Positions 28,912-37,496 are shown, counted from the stretch's first letter. The stretch: 64,000 bases of DNA from Nocardioides sp. T2.26MG-1 (GCF_950101795.1 NZ_CATNLZ010000032.1:372001-436000); one strand, 5' to 3'. Numbers and translations are program-made. The notes: generated by a model not told the origin, from the letters alone.

Positions 28912-30438
28912 ATGAGTGAGGGATACAAGAACCGCATCGGGAACCTCATCCGGGACGCGCGCAAGCACCGGGGCCTGACCCAGCACCAGCTCGCGGACCT
29001 TCTCGGGACCAGCCAGAGTGCGATCAACCGGATCGAGAAGGGTCACCAGAACCTCTCGCTGGAGATGCTCGCCCGCATCGGCGCCGCCCTGGACTCCGAG
29101 ATCGTCGCGCTGGGCGCCGGACCCACGCACCTGCGCGTGAGCGGCCCGACCACGCTGTCGGGTGAGATCGAGGTCAAGACCTCTAAGAACGCCGGGGTCG
29201 CGCTGCTGTGCGCCACCCTGCTCAACCGCGGCCGCACGACGCTGCGCAAGGTCGCCCGGATCGAGGAGGTCAACCGCCTCCTCGAGGTGCTGACCAGCAT
29301 GGGCGTGCAGTGCCGCTGGCTCAACGACGACAACGACCTCGAGATCGTGCCCCCCAAGGAGCTCGACCTCGAGCACATCGACGCCGACTCCGCCCGGCGC
29401 ACCCGCTCGATCATCATGTTCCTGGGCCCGCTCCTGCACCGCACCGACGTGTTCGAGCTGCCGTACGCCGGCGGCTGCGACCTCGGCACCCGCACGGTCG
29501 AGCCGCACATGGCTGCGCTGCGGCCCTTCGGCCTCGAGGTCAAGGCCACCGACGGCAGCTACCACGCCGCGGTCAACCGGGCCATCGAGCCGCACCGCCC
29601 GATCGTGCTCACCGAGCGCGGCGACACCGTCACCGAGAACGCCCTGATGGCCGCCGCCCTGCACCCGGGCACCACGGTGATCCGCAACGCCTCGTCCAAC
29701 TACATGGTCCAGGACCTCTGCTTCTACCTCGAGCGGCTCGGCGTCCGCATCGACGGCATCGGCACCACCACGCTCTCGGTCACCGGCCTGGCGAACATCG
29801 ACGTCGACGTCGACTACGCGCCGAGCGAGGACCCGATCGAGGCGATGTCGCTGCTCGCGGCCGCGATCGTCACGAAGTCCTCGATCACGATCCGCCGGGT
29901 GCCGATCGAGTTCCTCGAGATCGAGCTCGCGCTGCTCGAGGAGATGGGCTTCCTCTACGAGCGCTCCGAGGAGTACGTCGCGCTCAACGGGCACACCCGG
30001 CTGGTCGACATCACCACCAAGCCGTCGAGCCTGCACGCGCCGCTGGACAAGATCCACCCGATGCCGTTCCCGGGGCTCAACATCGACAACCTGCCGTTCT
30101 TCGCGGTGATCGCCGCCGTCGCCGAGGGCCAGACGCTGCTGCACGACTGGGTCTACGAGAACCGCGCGATCTACCTCACCGACCTCAACAAGCTCGGTGC
30201 CAAGGTCAAGCTGCTCGACCCCCACCGGGTGATGATCGAGGGGCCCACGAGCTTCACCGGCACCGAGCTGGTCTGCCCGCCTGCGCTACGCCCGGCCGTG
30301 GTGATCCTGCTGGCGATGCTCGCCTCGAAGGGCACCTCGGTGCTGCGCTCGACGTACGTCATCCACCGCGGCTACGAGGACCTGGCCGAGCGGCTCAACC
30401 AGCTCGGCGCCACGATCGAGACGTTCCGCGACATATAG
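28912..30438 (+). CDS. XRE-type HTH fused to MurA-like enolpyruvyl transferase
   Basis: Residues ~1-65 are an XRE/Cro-type HTH (LIRDARKHRGLTQHQLADLLGTSQSAINRIEKG). Residues ~75-508 are an EPT domain like MurA, which adds enolpyruvate to UDP-GlcNAc in peptidoglycan synthesis. The MurA active-site cysteine is kept in YAGGCDLGTRTVEPH, and the substrate lysine region is EVKTSKNAGVA. Known MurA has no HTH; the fusion form is shared by other actinomycetes, from memory. It may sense a cell-wall precursor and regulate genes, catalyse the reaction, or both. Confidence 0.85.
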   Translation: MSEGYKNRIGNLIRDARKHRGLTQHQLADLLGTSQSAINRIEKGHQNLSLEMLARIGAALDSEIVALGAGPTHLRVSGPTTLSGEIEVKTSKNAGVALLCATLLNRGRTTLRKVARIEEVNRLLEVLTSMGVQCRWLNDDNDLEIVPPKELDLEHIDADSARRTRSIIMFLGPLLHRTDVFELPYAGGCDLGTRTVEPHMAALRPFGLEVKATDGSYHAAVNRAIEPHRPIVLTERGDTVTENALMAAALHPGTTVIRNASSNYMVQDLCFYLERLGVRIDGIGTTTLSVTGLANIDVDVDYAPSEDPIEAMSLLAAAIVTKSSITIRRVPIEFLEIELALLEEMGFLYERSEEYVALNGHTRLVDITTKPSSLHAPLDKIHPMPFPGLNIDNLPFFAVIAAVAEGQTLLHDWVYENRAIYLTDLNKLGAKVKLLDPHRVMIEGPTSFTGTELVCPPALRPAVVILLAMLASKGTSVLRSTYVIHRGYEDLAERLNQLGATIETFRDI

Positions 30439-30459
30439 GAGCCGTCAAGGCGCTTCGCT

Positions 30460-30495
30460 GGTCGAGTAGCGAGCGCCAGCGAGCGTATCGAGACC
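30460..30495 (+). repeat. Dispersed palindromic repeat (family GTCGAGTAGC), copy 2, short form
   Basis: GGTCGAGTAGC and CGTATCGAGACC frame a shorter centre than in copy 1. It lies just after the HTH-MurA stop. Confidence 0.75.
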
Positions 30496-30513
30496 GCTGC
30501 ACGTACTCGACCT

Positions 30514-30566
30514 GGTCTCGATACGCCCGTCGCGGCCTCGTTCCTCGGCCGCGGGGCTACTCGACC
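30514..30566 (-). repeat. Dispersed palindromic repeat (family GTCGAGTAGC), copy 3
   Basis: This 53-nt copy lies in reverse orientation. Its inner stem is GCGGCC / GGCCGC around GAGGAACGA, against GCGACC / GGTCGC in copy 1. Both sides of the stem changed together, which supports a selected hairpin. Confidence 0.85.
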
Positions 30567-30578
30567 TGGTGCCTGATT

Positions 30579-30604
30579 CCGGGCCTTCGCGAGCTCAGGC
30601 CCGG
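30579..30604. terminator. 8-bp hairpin between convergent genes
   Basis: CCGGGCCT and AGGCCCGG flank ten bases, between the stops of the HTH-MurA gene and the zinc-ribbon gene. It has the position of a bidirectional terminator. It shares GCCTGATTCCGGGCC with the hairpin at 57321-57354. Confidence 0.5.
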
Positions 30605-30605
30605 G

Positions 30606-30878
30606 TCACTCGAAGAGGGTCTCCACCCAGGCACGCGGGCTGGGCTTGCCGACCGGCGGGGCGGTCATGTCGGCGGTGATCCGCGGCATCGGGGCGGTGT
30701 GCTGACCGGCGTGCCGGTGCCAGTCGCCCTCGGCCTCGATCAGCGCGCCGAGGTCGGCGCGGGCGAGGAAGACGCCGTGGCCGTCCGGGCACTGGCTGAT
30801 CTCGCCCTCGCCCAGCGACGAGCTCAGGGTGCGGGTGACCATCTCGGTGCCACAGCGAGGACAGGTCAAGGTCTCCAT
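30606..30878 (-). CDS. zf-TFIIB-type zinc-ribbon protein
   Basis: The 90-residue protein opens METLTCPRCGTEMVTRTL and has CPDGHGVFL near residue 30, the pattern of the small zf-TFIIB-like zinc ribbons. The C-terminal half is proline-rich. Function is unknown. It is convergent with the HTH-MurA gene and divergent from the GDPD gene. Confidence 0.8.
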   Translation of the reverse strand: METLTCPRCGTEMVTRTLSSSLGEGEISQCPDGHGVFLARADLGALIEAEGDWHRHAGQHTAPMPRITADMTAPPVGKPSPRAWVETLFE

Positions 30879-30925
30879 GCCCCGACGCTACCGCCCGCCC
30901 GGGTGGCCCGGGCGGAGCCCCTGCC

Positions 30926-31741
30926 GTGAATACTGCACCCGTGGTCATGCCGCGCACCGGGTTCGCCTTCCTCGACGATCCGGGCCCCGTCCTCGCCTTC
31001 GCCCACCGCGGCGGCGCCTACCACCCGGAGATCGAGGGCCTGGAGAACACCCTGGCGGCGTTCCGCCATGCGGTGGAGCTCGGCTACGACTACCTCGAGA
31101 CCGACGCGCACGTGACCCGCGACGGCGTGCTGCTGGCCTTCCACGACACCGTCCTGGACCGGGTGACGGACCGGCGCGGTGAGATCGGGGCGCTCACCCA
31201 CGCCGAGGTCCGTCGTGCGCTGGTCAACGGGCGGGAGTCGGTGCCGACGCTGGCCGAGCTGTTCGACGCGTTCCCGCACGCCCGGTTCAACATCGACCTC
31301 AAGTCGGACGGGGCGGTGCCGGCACTGGCGGAGTTCATCGCGGCGCGCGAGGCCTGGGACCGGGTGCTCGTGGGCTCGTTCTCGCGGCGCCGCACCGGGC
31401 AGTTCCGGGCCCTGACCGGTGGTCGGGTCCCGACGTCGGCCACCCCGGCGGAGATCGTGCTGTTCCGCTTCCTGCCCAGCGGCCGGCTGGCCGCCCTGCT
31501 CAGCCGCGGCCGGTTCGCCGCGTTCCAGGTCCCCCACCGCCACGGCCGGATCAGGATCGTCACCCCCGGGTTCGTACGCCGGGCCCACGCCGCAGGTCGG
31601 CACGTCCACGTGTGGACGATCGACGAGGCGGACGAGATGCGGGAGCTGCTCGACCGGGGCGTCGACGGGCTGTTCACCGACCGCACCGACATACTCAAGG
31701 CCGTCCTGACCGAGCGGGCACAGTGGCGGGAGGCGACATGA
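30926..31741 (+). CDS. Glycerophosphodiester phosphodiesterase
   Basis: The 271-residue GDPD-type TIM barrel has FAHRGGAYHPEIEGLENTLAAF near residue 25 and LETDAHVTRDGVLLAFHDTVLDRVTD near 57, which carry the metal and catalytic histidines. The end WTIDEADEMRELLDRGVDGLFTDR is typical. It releases an alcohol from glycerophosphodiesters. The GTG at 30926 has GGAG upstream; ATG 30947 is an alternative. The stop overlaps the next gene (ATGA). Confidence 0.9.
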   Translation: MNTAPVVMPRTGFAFLDDPGPVLAFAHRGGAYHPEIEGLENTLAAFRHAVELGYDYLETDAHVTRDGVLLAFHDTVLDRVTDRRGEIGALTHAEVRRALVNGRESVPTLAELFDAFPHARFNIDLKSDGAVPALAEFIAAREAWDRVLVGSFSRRRTGQFRALTGGRVPTSATPAEIVLFRFLPSGRLAALLSRGRFAAFQVPHRHGRIRIVTPGFVRRAHAAGRHVHVWTIDEADEMRELLDRGVDGLFTDRTDILKAVLTERAQWREAT

Positions 31742-33114
31742 CGGCGAGCGGGATCGCGGACCTCGGACCGCTGCGGCGCGCCCGGGAGCAGAAGGCGTGG
31801 TACTGGTACGACTGGGCCAACAGCGCCTACGTCACCACGACCGCCGCGGTGCTGTTCGCGCCGTACCTCACCTCGGTCGCCGAGAAGGCCGCCTGCGGAC
31901 GCGCGACCGACGACGACGCGGGCTACAAGTGCACTACCGACCTGCACGTGCTCGGGCTGGACGTCTCGGCGGGCTCACTGGTCTTCTACATCGTCACGGC
32001 CGCGACCATCCTCTCGGCGTTCGTGCTGCCGGTGGTCGGCGCGATCGCCGACCGCAGCAGCCGCAAGCCGCGCCTGCTCGGCGGGTTCGCCTGGTCGGGC
32101 AGCGCGATGGCGATGGCGATGTTCCTCGTGGCGGGCTCCAACTGGCAGCTGGGGGCCGTGCTGCTGCTCCTGGCGACCCTCTTCCTCGGCGCGAGCCTGG
32201 TCGTGTACGACGCGCTGCTGGTCGAGGTCGCCGACCCGGACGAACGCGACCGGGTGTCCTCGCGCGGCTGGGCGCTGGGCTACCTCGGCGGCGGGCTGCT
32301 GCTCGCGCTCAACTTCGGCCTGCTGACCGCGCTGAGCGACCACACCGAGCTCGCGGTGCGGATCAGCCTCCTCAGCGCGGGCGTGTGGTGGGCGGCGTTC
32401 ACGATCATCCCGGTGCGCGGCATCCGGTCGCGGCCGCCCGTGAACGTGGTGGCGGAGCCGGGCGGGCTGCTCCAGGCGAGCTTCGGCCAGCTCTGGCGGA
32501 CGCTGAAGGACCTGCGCCGCTACCCCGTCACCCTGACGTTCCTGGTCGCCTACCTGTTCTACAACGACGGCATCCAGACCGTGATCTACGCGGCGTCGGT
32601 GTACGGCGAGAAGCAGCTCGGGTTCGAGAAGAGCACGGTCCTGCTGGCCTTCCTCGTCGTCCAGTTCGTCGGCATCCTCGGGGCGCTGTGGTTCGGCCGG
32701 GTGGCCCAGGGGCGCGGCGCCTACCACGTGATCCTCGGTGGGCTCTTCGTGTGGCTGCTGGTCGTCGTGGCCGGCTGGCTCACCCCCGACGAGAACCTCC
32801 CGCTGTTCCTGCTGCTCGCGATCGGGATCGGGATCGTGCTGGGCGGCACCCAGGCGCTGTCGCGGTCCTTCTACAGTCAGCTGATCCCCCGCGGGCGGGA
32901 GGCGGAGTACTTCTCGCTCTACCAGGCCTGCGAGCGCGGCACGAGCTGGGTGGGGACGCTGATCTTCGGCCTGGTCCACCAGTGGACCGACTCCTACCGG
33001 CCCGCGCTGCTCGCGCTGGTGGTGCTGTTCGTGCTCGGGATCGGGTTCCTGCTGCGGGTCGACCCGCGCCGGGGCATCGCGGAGGCCGGCAACGCCCTCC
33101 CCCGGGTCGTCTGA
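31738..33114 (+). CDS. MFS transporter of the UMF1/Atg22-like group
   Basis: The 458-residue protein has about twelve transmembrane segments. The opening AWYWYDWANSAYVTTT and the loop GAIADRSSRKPRLLGG are characteristic of the Atg22-like branch of MFS transporters. FYNDGIQTVIYAASVYG near 275 starts the second half. The cargo is unknown. It is translationally coupled to the GDPD gene, so it may move a product of glycerophosphodiester breakdown. Confidence 0.87.
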   Translation: MTASGIADLGPLRRAREQKAWYWYDWANSAYVTTTAAVLFAPYLTSVAEKAACGRATDDDAGYKCTTDLHVLGLDVSAGSLVFYIVTAATILSAFVLPVVGAIADRSSRKPRLLGGFAWSGSAMAMAMFLVAGSNWQLGAVLLLLATLFLGASLVVYDALLVEVADPDERDRVSSRGWALGYLGGGLLLALNFGLLTALSDHTELAVRISLLSAGVWWAAFTIIPVRGIRSRPPVNVVAEPGGLLQASFGQLWRTLKDLRRYPVTLTFLVAYLFYNDGIQTVIYAASVYGEKQLGFEKSTVLLAFLVVQFVGILGALWFGRVAQGRGAYHVILGGLFVWLLVVVAGWLTPDENLPLFLLLAIGIGIVLGGTQALSRSFYSQLIPRGREAEYFSLYQACERGTSWVGTLIFGLVHQWTDSYRPALLALVVLFVLGIGFLLRVDPRRGIAEAGNALPRVV

Positions 33115-33145
33115 GGGCGCAGCGCGCCCGGTGCGGCGCGCCTGA

Positions 33146-33235
33146 GGGTTTCGGCGGTCAGCAGCCGGAACCCGCACGACACGCCGGGGACGTACGGCGT
33201 GTCGTGCGGCTTTCGGCTGCCAGCAGCCGAACCCC
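33146..33235. repeat. Composite hairpin flanked by direct repeats after the MFS gene
   Basis: A perfect 15-bp stem (33172-33186 with 33195-33209, 8-base loop) is followed by CTTTCGG. It is bracketed by two imperfect direct copies of TTTCGGCnGnCAGCAGCCG (33149 and 33211), each itself partly self-complementary. The whole could end the GDPD-MFS transcript. The 308-base gap from 33115 to 33422 holds this element and the rbpA promoter. Confidence 0.75.
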
Positions 33236-33279
33236 CGGCGTGACAAGCGGGTGTGAGCCCGGCCACGACGACGATTCCT

Positions 33280-33305
33280 GGAATCATCACCCCCCCGGTA
33301 CCGTT
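33280..33305 (+). promoter_or_regulatory. SigR/SigH-type promoter of rbpA
   Basis: GGAAT, exactly 18 bases, then GTT: the consensus of thiol-oxidative-stress sigma factors of the SigR/SigH group. It lies 118 bases before the rbpA start. Streptomyces rbpA is a known SigR target, which agrees. Confidence 0.75.
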
Positions 33306-33422
33306 GAACGGGTTGAGACGTCGTCCGGCTGGGTACATGAAATCCCGGAGTCCGGTGTCACGAACAGCGGAGTTCGTCCGTCTCGGTCAACACACGGGGG
33401 ACAAGAATTCGGGAGGTGGCTC

Positions 33423-33809
33423 ATGGCGGAGCGCACGCTGCGCGGAGCGCGGCTGGGGGGCCAGAGTTTCGAGGATGAGCGCGGCATCGAGTTCGCGGCT
33501 CGTCAGCAGGTCGGGTACCGGTGCCCCCAGGGGCACGAGTTCGAGATCACGATGTCGGTCGAGGCCGACGTCCCGGCGGTGTGGGAGTGCCCGCGCTGCG
33601 GTGGCGAGGGACTGAGCGTCTCCGGCATCCAGCCCGAGGTGAAGGCTGAGAAGCCGGCCCGCACCCACTGGGACATGCTGCTCGAGCGGCGCTCGGAGAA
33701 GGAGCTCGAGGACATCCTCAAGGAGCGGCTGCAGCTGCTCCGCGACGGAGAGATCGGCCCCGCTCACCTGCACCGCGTCAACCAGAAGAAGCGCAAGGCG
33801 ACCGCGTAG
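33423..33809 (+). CDS. rbpA: RNA polymerase-binding protein RbpA
   Basis: The 128-residue actinobacterial factor binds RNA polymerase and group 1/2 sigma factors and stabilises the open complex. MAERTLRGARLGGQSFE is the N-terminal tail, and the core domain contains CPQGHEFE and CPRCGGEG (zinc-binding in some orthologues). The basic linker and the sigma-interaction helix (HWDMLLERRSEKELEDIL) follow. GGGAGG precedes the ATG. Confidence 0.96.
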   Translation: MAERTLRGARLGGQSFEDERGIEFAARQQVGYRCPQGHEFEITMSVEADVPAVWECPRCGGEGLSVSGIQPEVKAEKPARTHWDMLLERRSEKELEDILKERLQLLRDGEIGPAHLHRVNQKKRKATA

Positions 33810-33827
33810 GCCTCGGCCGACGCGTCG

Positions 33828-34283
33828 CTACTCGTCGATCACCTCGCCCCGGACGACCGGGCCCTCGGGTCCGCGTCCGGGGCGAGTCACGTCCAGGAGC
33901 ACCCGGCGCGAGACGAGCGTCGCCAGGAGGCGCCGGAAGACCGGCCGGGTCGGGGGCAGCACCAGCAGCAGGCCGAACCCGTCGGTGACGAACCCGGGGG
34001 TCAGCATCAGGGTGCCACCGACCAGGATCAGAGCGCCGTCCGCGAGCTCGCGGGCGGGCATCCGTCCGGTCCCGAGCGCGTCGCGCAACGCCCGCCAAGC
34101 GCGGGTGCCCTCGCGCCGCACCAGCCAGGCACCCACCACGCTGTCGGCCACCAGCAGCAGGATCGTCCAGCCGGCACCGATGACCTGCCCGACCTGGACG
34201 ATCACGTAGATCTCGAGCAGCGGCAGCAGCACGAACGAGAGGACCAGCGCCAGCGCGACCGGCCGGCGGCGCCGGCGGCTCAC
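33828..34283 (-). CDS. FxsA-family membrane protein
   Basis: The 151-residue protein has two or three membrane helices and the FxsA pattern: FVLLPLLEIYVIVQVGQVIGAGWTI, VGAWLVRREG, GTLMLTPGFVTDGFGLLLVLPPTR. In E. coli FxsA affects F-exclusion of phage T7; the general role is unclear. The GTG start overlaps the ppm stop (GTGA). Confidence 0.85.
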   Translation of the reverse strand: MSRRRRRPVALALVLSFVLLPLLEIYVIVQVGQVIGAGWTILLLVADSVVGAWLVRREGTRAWRALRDALGTGRMPARELADGALILVGGTLMLTPGFVTDGFGLLLVLPPTRPVFRRLLATLVSRRVLLDVTRPGRGPEGPVVRGEVIDE

Positions 34284-35047
34284 GGCCGGCTCCGCCCGAG
34301 TGCTCGGCGTACCTGTGCCGTCCGCTGGCGCACCCCCCAGGCGGTGATCCGCTTGAGTGACTCGGTGGCGACCGCGCCGCTCATCTTGGAGTCGCCGCGC
34401 ACCCGCTCGACGAACTCGATCGGCACCTCGCGCACGGTCAGGCCGGCGGTGAGAGCGCGGGCGACCATGTCGGTCTGGAAGACGTAGCCGGTGGACTCGA
34501 CCGACTCGAGGTCGATCTTCTCGAGCGTCGCGCGCCGGAACAGCCGGAAGCCGGCGGTCGCATCGCGCACCGGCACGCCGAGGAGCAGCCGGACGTAGAG
34601 GTTGCCGCCGCGGGAGAGCAGCTCGCGGCGCAGCGGCCAGTTCACGACCGAGCCGCCGGGGACCCAACGCGAGCCGATCACCAGGTCGGCACCGGCGAGC
34701 GCGTGGAGCAGCCGGTCGAGCTGCTCGGGCTGGTGGGAGCCGTCGGCGTCCATCTCGCCGATCACGTCGTAGCCGGCGTCGAGCGCGACCCGGAAGCCGT
34801 GCAGGTACGCCGCGCCCAGACCGGCCTTCGCGGTGCGGTGCACGACCGAGACCGCGGGGTCGGCCGCTGCCAGCTCGTCGGCGATCGCGCCGGTGCCGTC
34901 GGGCGAGCCGTCGTCGACGACCAGCACGTCGACGTCCGGCTGGGCGGCGCGGAGGCGGCCCACGATCCAGGCGAGGTTGCTCGCCTCGTTGTACGTCGGG
35001 ATCACCACCACGACGCGTCCGAGGCCCTCGACGCTGCGCTCACCCAT
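34280..35047 (-). CDS. Polyprenol monophosphomannose synthase (DPM1/Ppm1 catalytic domain)
   Basis: The 255-residue GT2 glycosyltransferase has VVVIPTYNEASNL near 13, VDDGSPDGT near 44 and the metal-binding MDADGSHQPEQL near 98. It transfers mannose from GDP-mannose to polyprenyl phosphate at the cytoplasmic face, feeding glycolipid and protein mannosylation. In mycobacteria this domain is often fused to Lnt; here it is a separate gene directly after lnt. Start ATG 35047; GTG 35059 in frame is an alternative. Confidence 0.92.
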   Translation of the reverse strand: MGERSVEGLGRVVVVIPTYNEASNLAWIVGRLRAAQPDVDVLVVDDGSPDGTGAIADELAAADPAVSVVHRTAKAGLGAAYLHGFRVALDAGYDVIGEMDADGSHQPEQLDRLLHALAGADLVIGSRWVPGGSVVNWPLRRELLSRGGNLYVRLLLGVPVRDATAGFRLFRRATLEKIDLESVESTGYVFQTDMVARALTAGLTVREVPIEFVERVRGDSKMSGAVATESLKRITAWGVRQRTAQVRRALGRSRP

Positions 35048-35051
35048 CGGG

Positions 35052-36629
35052 TCACTCACCTGCGGTACGCCCTCCACTCGCGGCCGGGGCCGCGACCGGG
35101 TGGTCGGAGCCTGCCGGGCCGTCCTCGGCTGCTTGCCGGTTCCTCTTCCGACGATACGTGAGCCGGCCTGACCCCAAGGTGACCAAGAGACCAACGGCGG
35201 TGAGCGCGATGCAGAACCGGCCGGTCCAGGCCCCCAGCCGCACCGCCGGCGTGACGCTGTCCACGAGCCCGACCCGCTCGACCAGCACCCGCTGGGTGCG
35301 GGGCGCGGCGCTCGCGATCACCTCGCCGTCGGGGTCGATCACGCCGGAGACGCCGTTCGTGGAGGCCACCGCCAGCCACCGCCCGGTCTCGATCGCGCGC
35401 AGCCGGGTGATCGCGAACTGCTGGTCGATCTGGTCGGTGTGGATGAACGTCGCATTGCTGGTCTGCACGGTCAGCAGCTGAGCGCCATGGCTGACCTGGG
35501 CGTAGATGCCGTCGTCGTACGCCACGTCGAAGCAGATCGCGTCGGCGACCTCGGTCCCGGCCACCTGCAGCGGCGTCGAGCGGGTGCCGCTGAGCATGTC
35601 GCGCGGGATCTCCGCGAGCCGCCCGAACTGGCGGGTGAAGAACTCCCGCGCCGGGATGTACTCCCCGAACGGCACCGGGTGGCGCTTGGTGTAGCGGTCC
35701 CCCGCGCCCGTGACCGGGTCCCAGACGATGCCCTGGTTGAGCACGTGCTCCGGGCCGGCGTCGACGATCGCGCCGACCAGGATCGGCACCCCGATGGCGG
35801 CGCTGGCCGCCCGGATGCCGGCGTTGGTCTGGGCGTCGCGGAACGGGTCGATCGCGGTGGAGTTCTCCGGCCAGAGCACGAAGTCGGGGCGCTCCGCGGT
35901 GCCGGCCGCCACGTCGCGGGCGAGCTGGACGGTCACGTCCACCTGGTTCTGGGTGACCTGCCGGAAGTCGTAGAGGATGTCGTCGCCGTTGCCCGGCACG
36001 TCGCCCTGGACGGCCGCCACCGTGATCTCGCCGGTGGCGTCGGCCTGCCACGGCACCGCCACCGGCAGCGCGACCACGGCGAACAGCCCGACCAGCGCTC
36101 CGGCGGCAACCTTGCGCTCGCGGCTCTCTGCCACGGCCAACCAGGCGAGGAGCGTGCCACTGAGCGCGAGCAGGAGGCTGACGCCGACCGAGCCCACCCA
36201 CGGGAGCGCGTTGGCGACCGGGGTGTCGACCACGGCGAAGGCGAGCCGTCCCCAGGGCATGCCGCTGAACGGCCAGCCGCTGCGCCAGACCTCGACCGCG
36301 ACCCACGCGGCGGCCACCCACAGCGGCCACCAGCGGTGCCGGCAGAGCACCGCGGTGAGCGAGCCGAGCAGGCCGAGGAACACCGCCTCGACGCTCGCGA
36401 GAGCCAGCCACGCGTCGACGCCGACCGCACGCATCCAGAACAGCAGCACGTACTGGAAGCCGAGCCCGAACAGCAGGCCCGGCAGCCAGGCGATCCGGGC
36501 GCGCAGCCCCCGGACGGACAGCACGAACCCGGCGACGGCGAACGGGATGACCACGGGGGCCGCGACCGGCTCGAAGGCGAGGGACAGGACGACGCCCGAC
36601 AGCAGCGCGAGGAGGAGGCGGGCGGGCAC
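35052..36629 (-). CDS. lnt: Apolipoprotein N-acyltransferase
   Basis: The 525-residue enzyme adds the third acyl chain to lipoproteins. Six or more N-terminal membrane helices precede a nitrilase-like domain (about 210-470). The catalytic residues are glutamate in LWPENS, lysine in YTKRHPVPFGEY and cysteine in ICFDVAYDD. The start is GTG 36629. Stop and ppm start overlap or nearly touch, so expression is coupled. This window encodes several lipoproteins that could be substrates. Confidence 0.93.
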   Translation of the reverse strand: MPARLLLALLSGVVLSLAFEPVAAPVVIPFAVAGFVLSVRGLRARIAWLPGLLFGLGFQYVLLFWMRAVGVDAWLALASVEAVFLGLLGSLTAVLCRHRWWPLWVAAAWVAVEVWRSGWPFSGMPWGRLAFAVVDTPVANALPWVGSVGVSLLLALSGTLLAWLAVAESRERKVAAGALVGLFAVVALPVAVPWQADATGEITVAAVQGDVPGNGDDILYDFRQVTQNQVDVTVQLARDVAAGTAERPDFVLWPENSTAIDPFRDAQTNAGIRAASAAIGVPILVGAIVDAGPEHVLNQGIVWDPVTGAGDRYTKRHPVPFGEYIPAREFFTRQFGRLAEIPRDMLSGTRSTPLQVAGTEVADAICFDVAYDDGIYAQVSHGAQLLTVQTSNATFIHTDQIDQQFAITRLRAIETGRWLAVASTNGVSGVIDPDGEVIASAAPRTQRVLVERVGLVDSVTPAVRLGAWTGRFCIALTAVGLLVTLGSGRLTYRRKRNRQAAEDGPAGSDHPVAAPAASGGRTAGE

Positions 36630-36641
36630 GAGACGAAAATA

Positions 36642-36665
36642 CCGGTCCGGCGGGCGCCGGACCGG
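36642..36665. repeat. 11-bp palindrome just upstream of lnt
   Basis: CCGGTCCGGCG and CGCCGGACCGG flank GG, 13-36 bases before the lnt start. It could be a leader hairpin or an operator. Confidence 0.55.
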
Positions 36666-37094
36666 CTCAACCCACCTCTCGGCCTCGCCGGGAGCTCCAC
36701 ATCCTGCAGATCACGGAAGGGAGCCGCACCCTTCGGACCAGCACGACGCCGACTGGCTGCCGAGAGCGTGACTGTTGTCTAGGGGACACGGGTCCCTTCC
36801 GTATCCGTCCTCGCGGAGCGGACCGACCTCCGCGAACCAGGGTGGACGGATGGTTGGCGCTGCCATCCTCCGACCCGGCCACTCGGACGTCGGTTCGCCG
36901 GCCACGATCTGCATGGGCGGACGGCACACATTGGATCGGCGGGAGCGTGCCTGTCAAGCGTCCGATGACCTGCGAGAACGCGCGAATCCGCAGGTCACGG
37001 ACCTGCCGCTGGCGAGGAAAATCTCGGCGATTTCGAAACGTGATCGGCGTGTCGCCGGCGACGCGCCGAGCGATGTGTCACCTGGCCCCGGGCG
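36666..37094. other. Intergenic stretch without a convincing gene
   Basis: This 429-base part of the gap between kal and lnt is locally less GC-rich than coding DNA around it. Open frames on both strands (for example 36711-36929 minus) show no recognisable protein and no good ribosome site. It contains a short inverted repeat GGGACACGGGTCCC near 36782. It may hold the lnt promoter or decayed sequence. Confidence 0.5.
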
Positions 37095-37496
37095 TCACGC
37101 CGGGACGACGACGGTCCCGGTGGCGGTCGTCGCGAGCAGCGGCTCGCTGAGCACCTCCGCGGCACCGGGCCGCTCCGGGTTCGCGGCACCGCGGGCCACC
37201 ACGTGGACCGCGAGCTCGAGGACGCGCGAGCGGGTGCCCACCCGGACCAGGTCACAGGTGATCTCGAGGACGTCGCCGGCGCGCACGGGAGCGCGGAACT
37301 GCACGTCGGAGTACGACGCGAACAGCCCCTCGTCACCGTCGGTCCGGATGCACATCTCGGTCGCGACGTCGCCGAACAGCGCGAGGCTGTAGGCCCCGTC
37401 GACCAGGTTGCCGGCGTAGTGGGCGTGGGAGTAAGGCACGTAGCGACGGTGCACCACTCGGGTTCCGACCTCTGGGGTGTGACGTGGGCTGGTCAT
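37095..37496 (-). CDS. kal: 3-aminobutyryl-CoA ammonia lyase-like hot-dog protein
   Basis: The 133-residue hot-dog-fold protein (YSHAHYAGNLVDGAYSLALFGDVATEM, VQFRAPVRAGDVLEITCDLVRVG) matches the small lyase of lysine fermentation, which removes ammonia from L-3-aminobutyryl-CoA to give crotonyl-CoA. The fold alone would also fit a thioesterase; the assignment rests on its place as last gene of the kdd-kamD-kamE cluster. ATG 37496 overlaps the kamE stop (ATGA). Confidence 0.8.
   Translation of the reverse strand: MTSPRHTPEVGTRVVHRRYVPYSHAHYAGNLVDGAYSLALFGDVATEMCIRTDGDEGLFASYSDVQFRAPVRAGDVLEITCDLVRVGTRSRVLELAVHVVARGAANPERPGAAEVLSEPLLATTATGTVVVPA

Noticed and set aside
36711..36929. Possible small gene in the kal-lnt gap
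   Set aside because: No ribosome site, no recognisable sequence and odd composition; kept only as an unexplained gap.
37095..37496. Annotation as a plain thioesterase
   Set aside because: The fold alone allows it, but overlap with kamE and the pathway order favour 3-aminobutyryl-CoA ammonia lyase.
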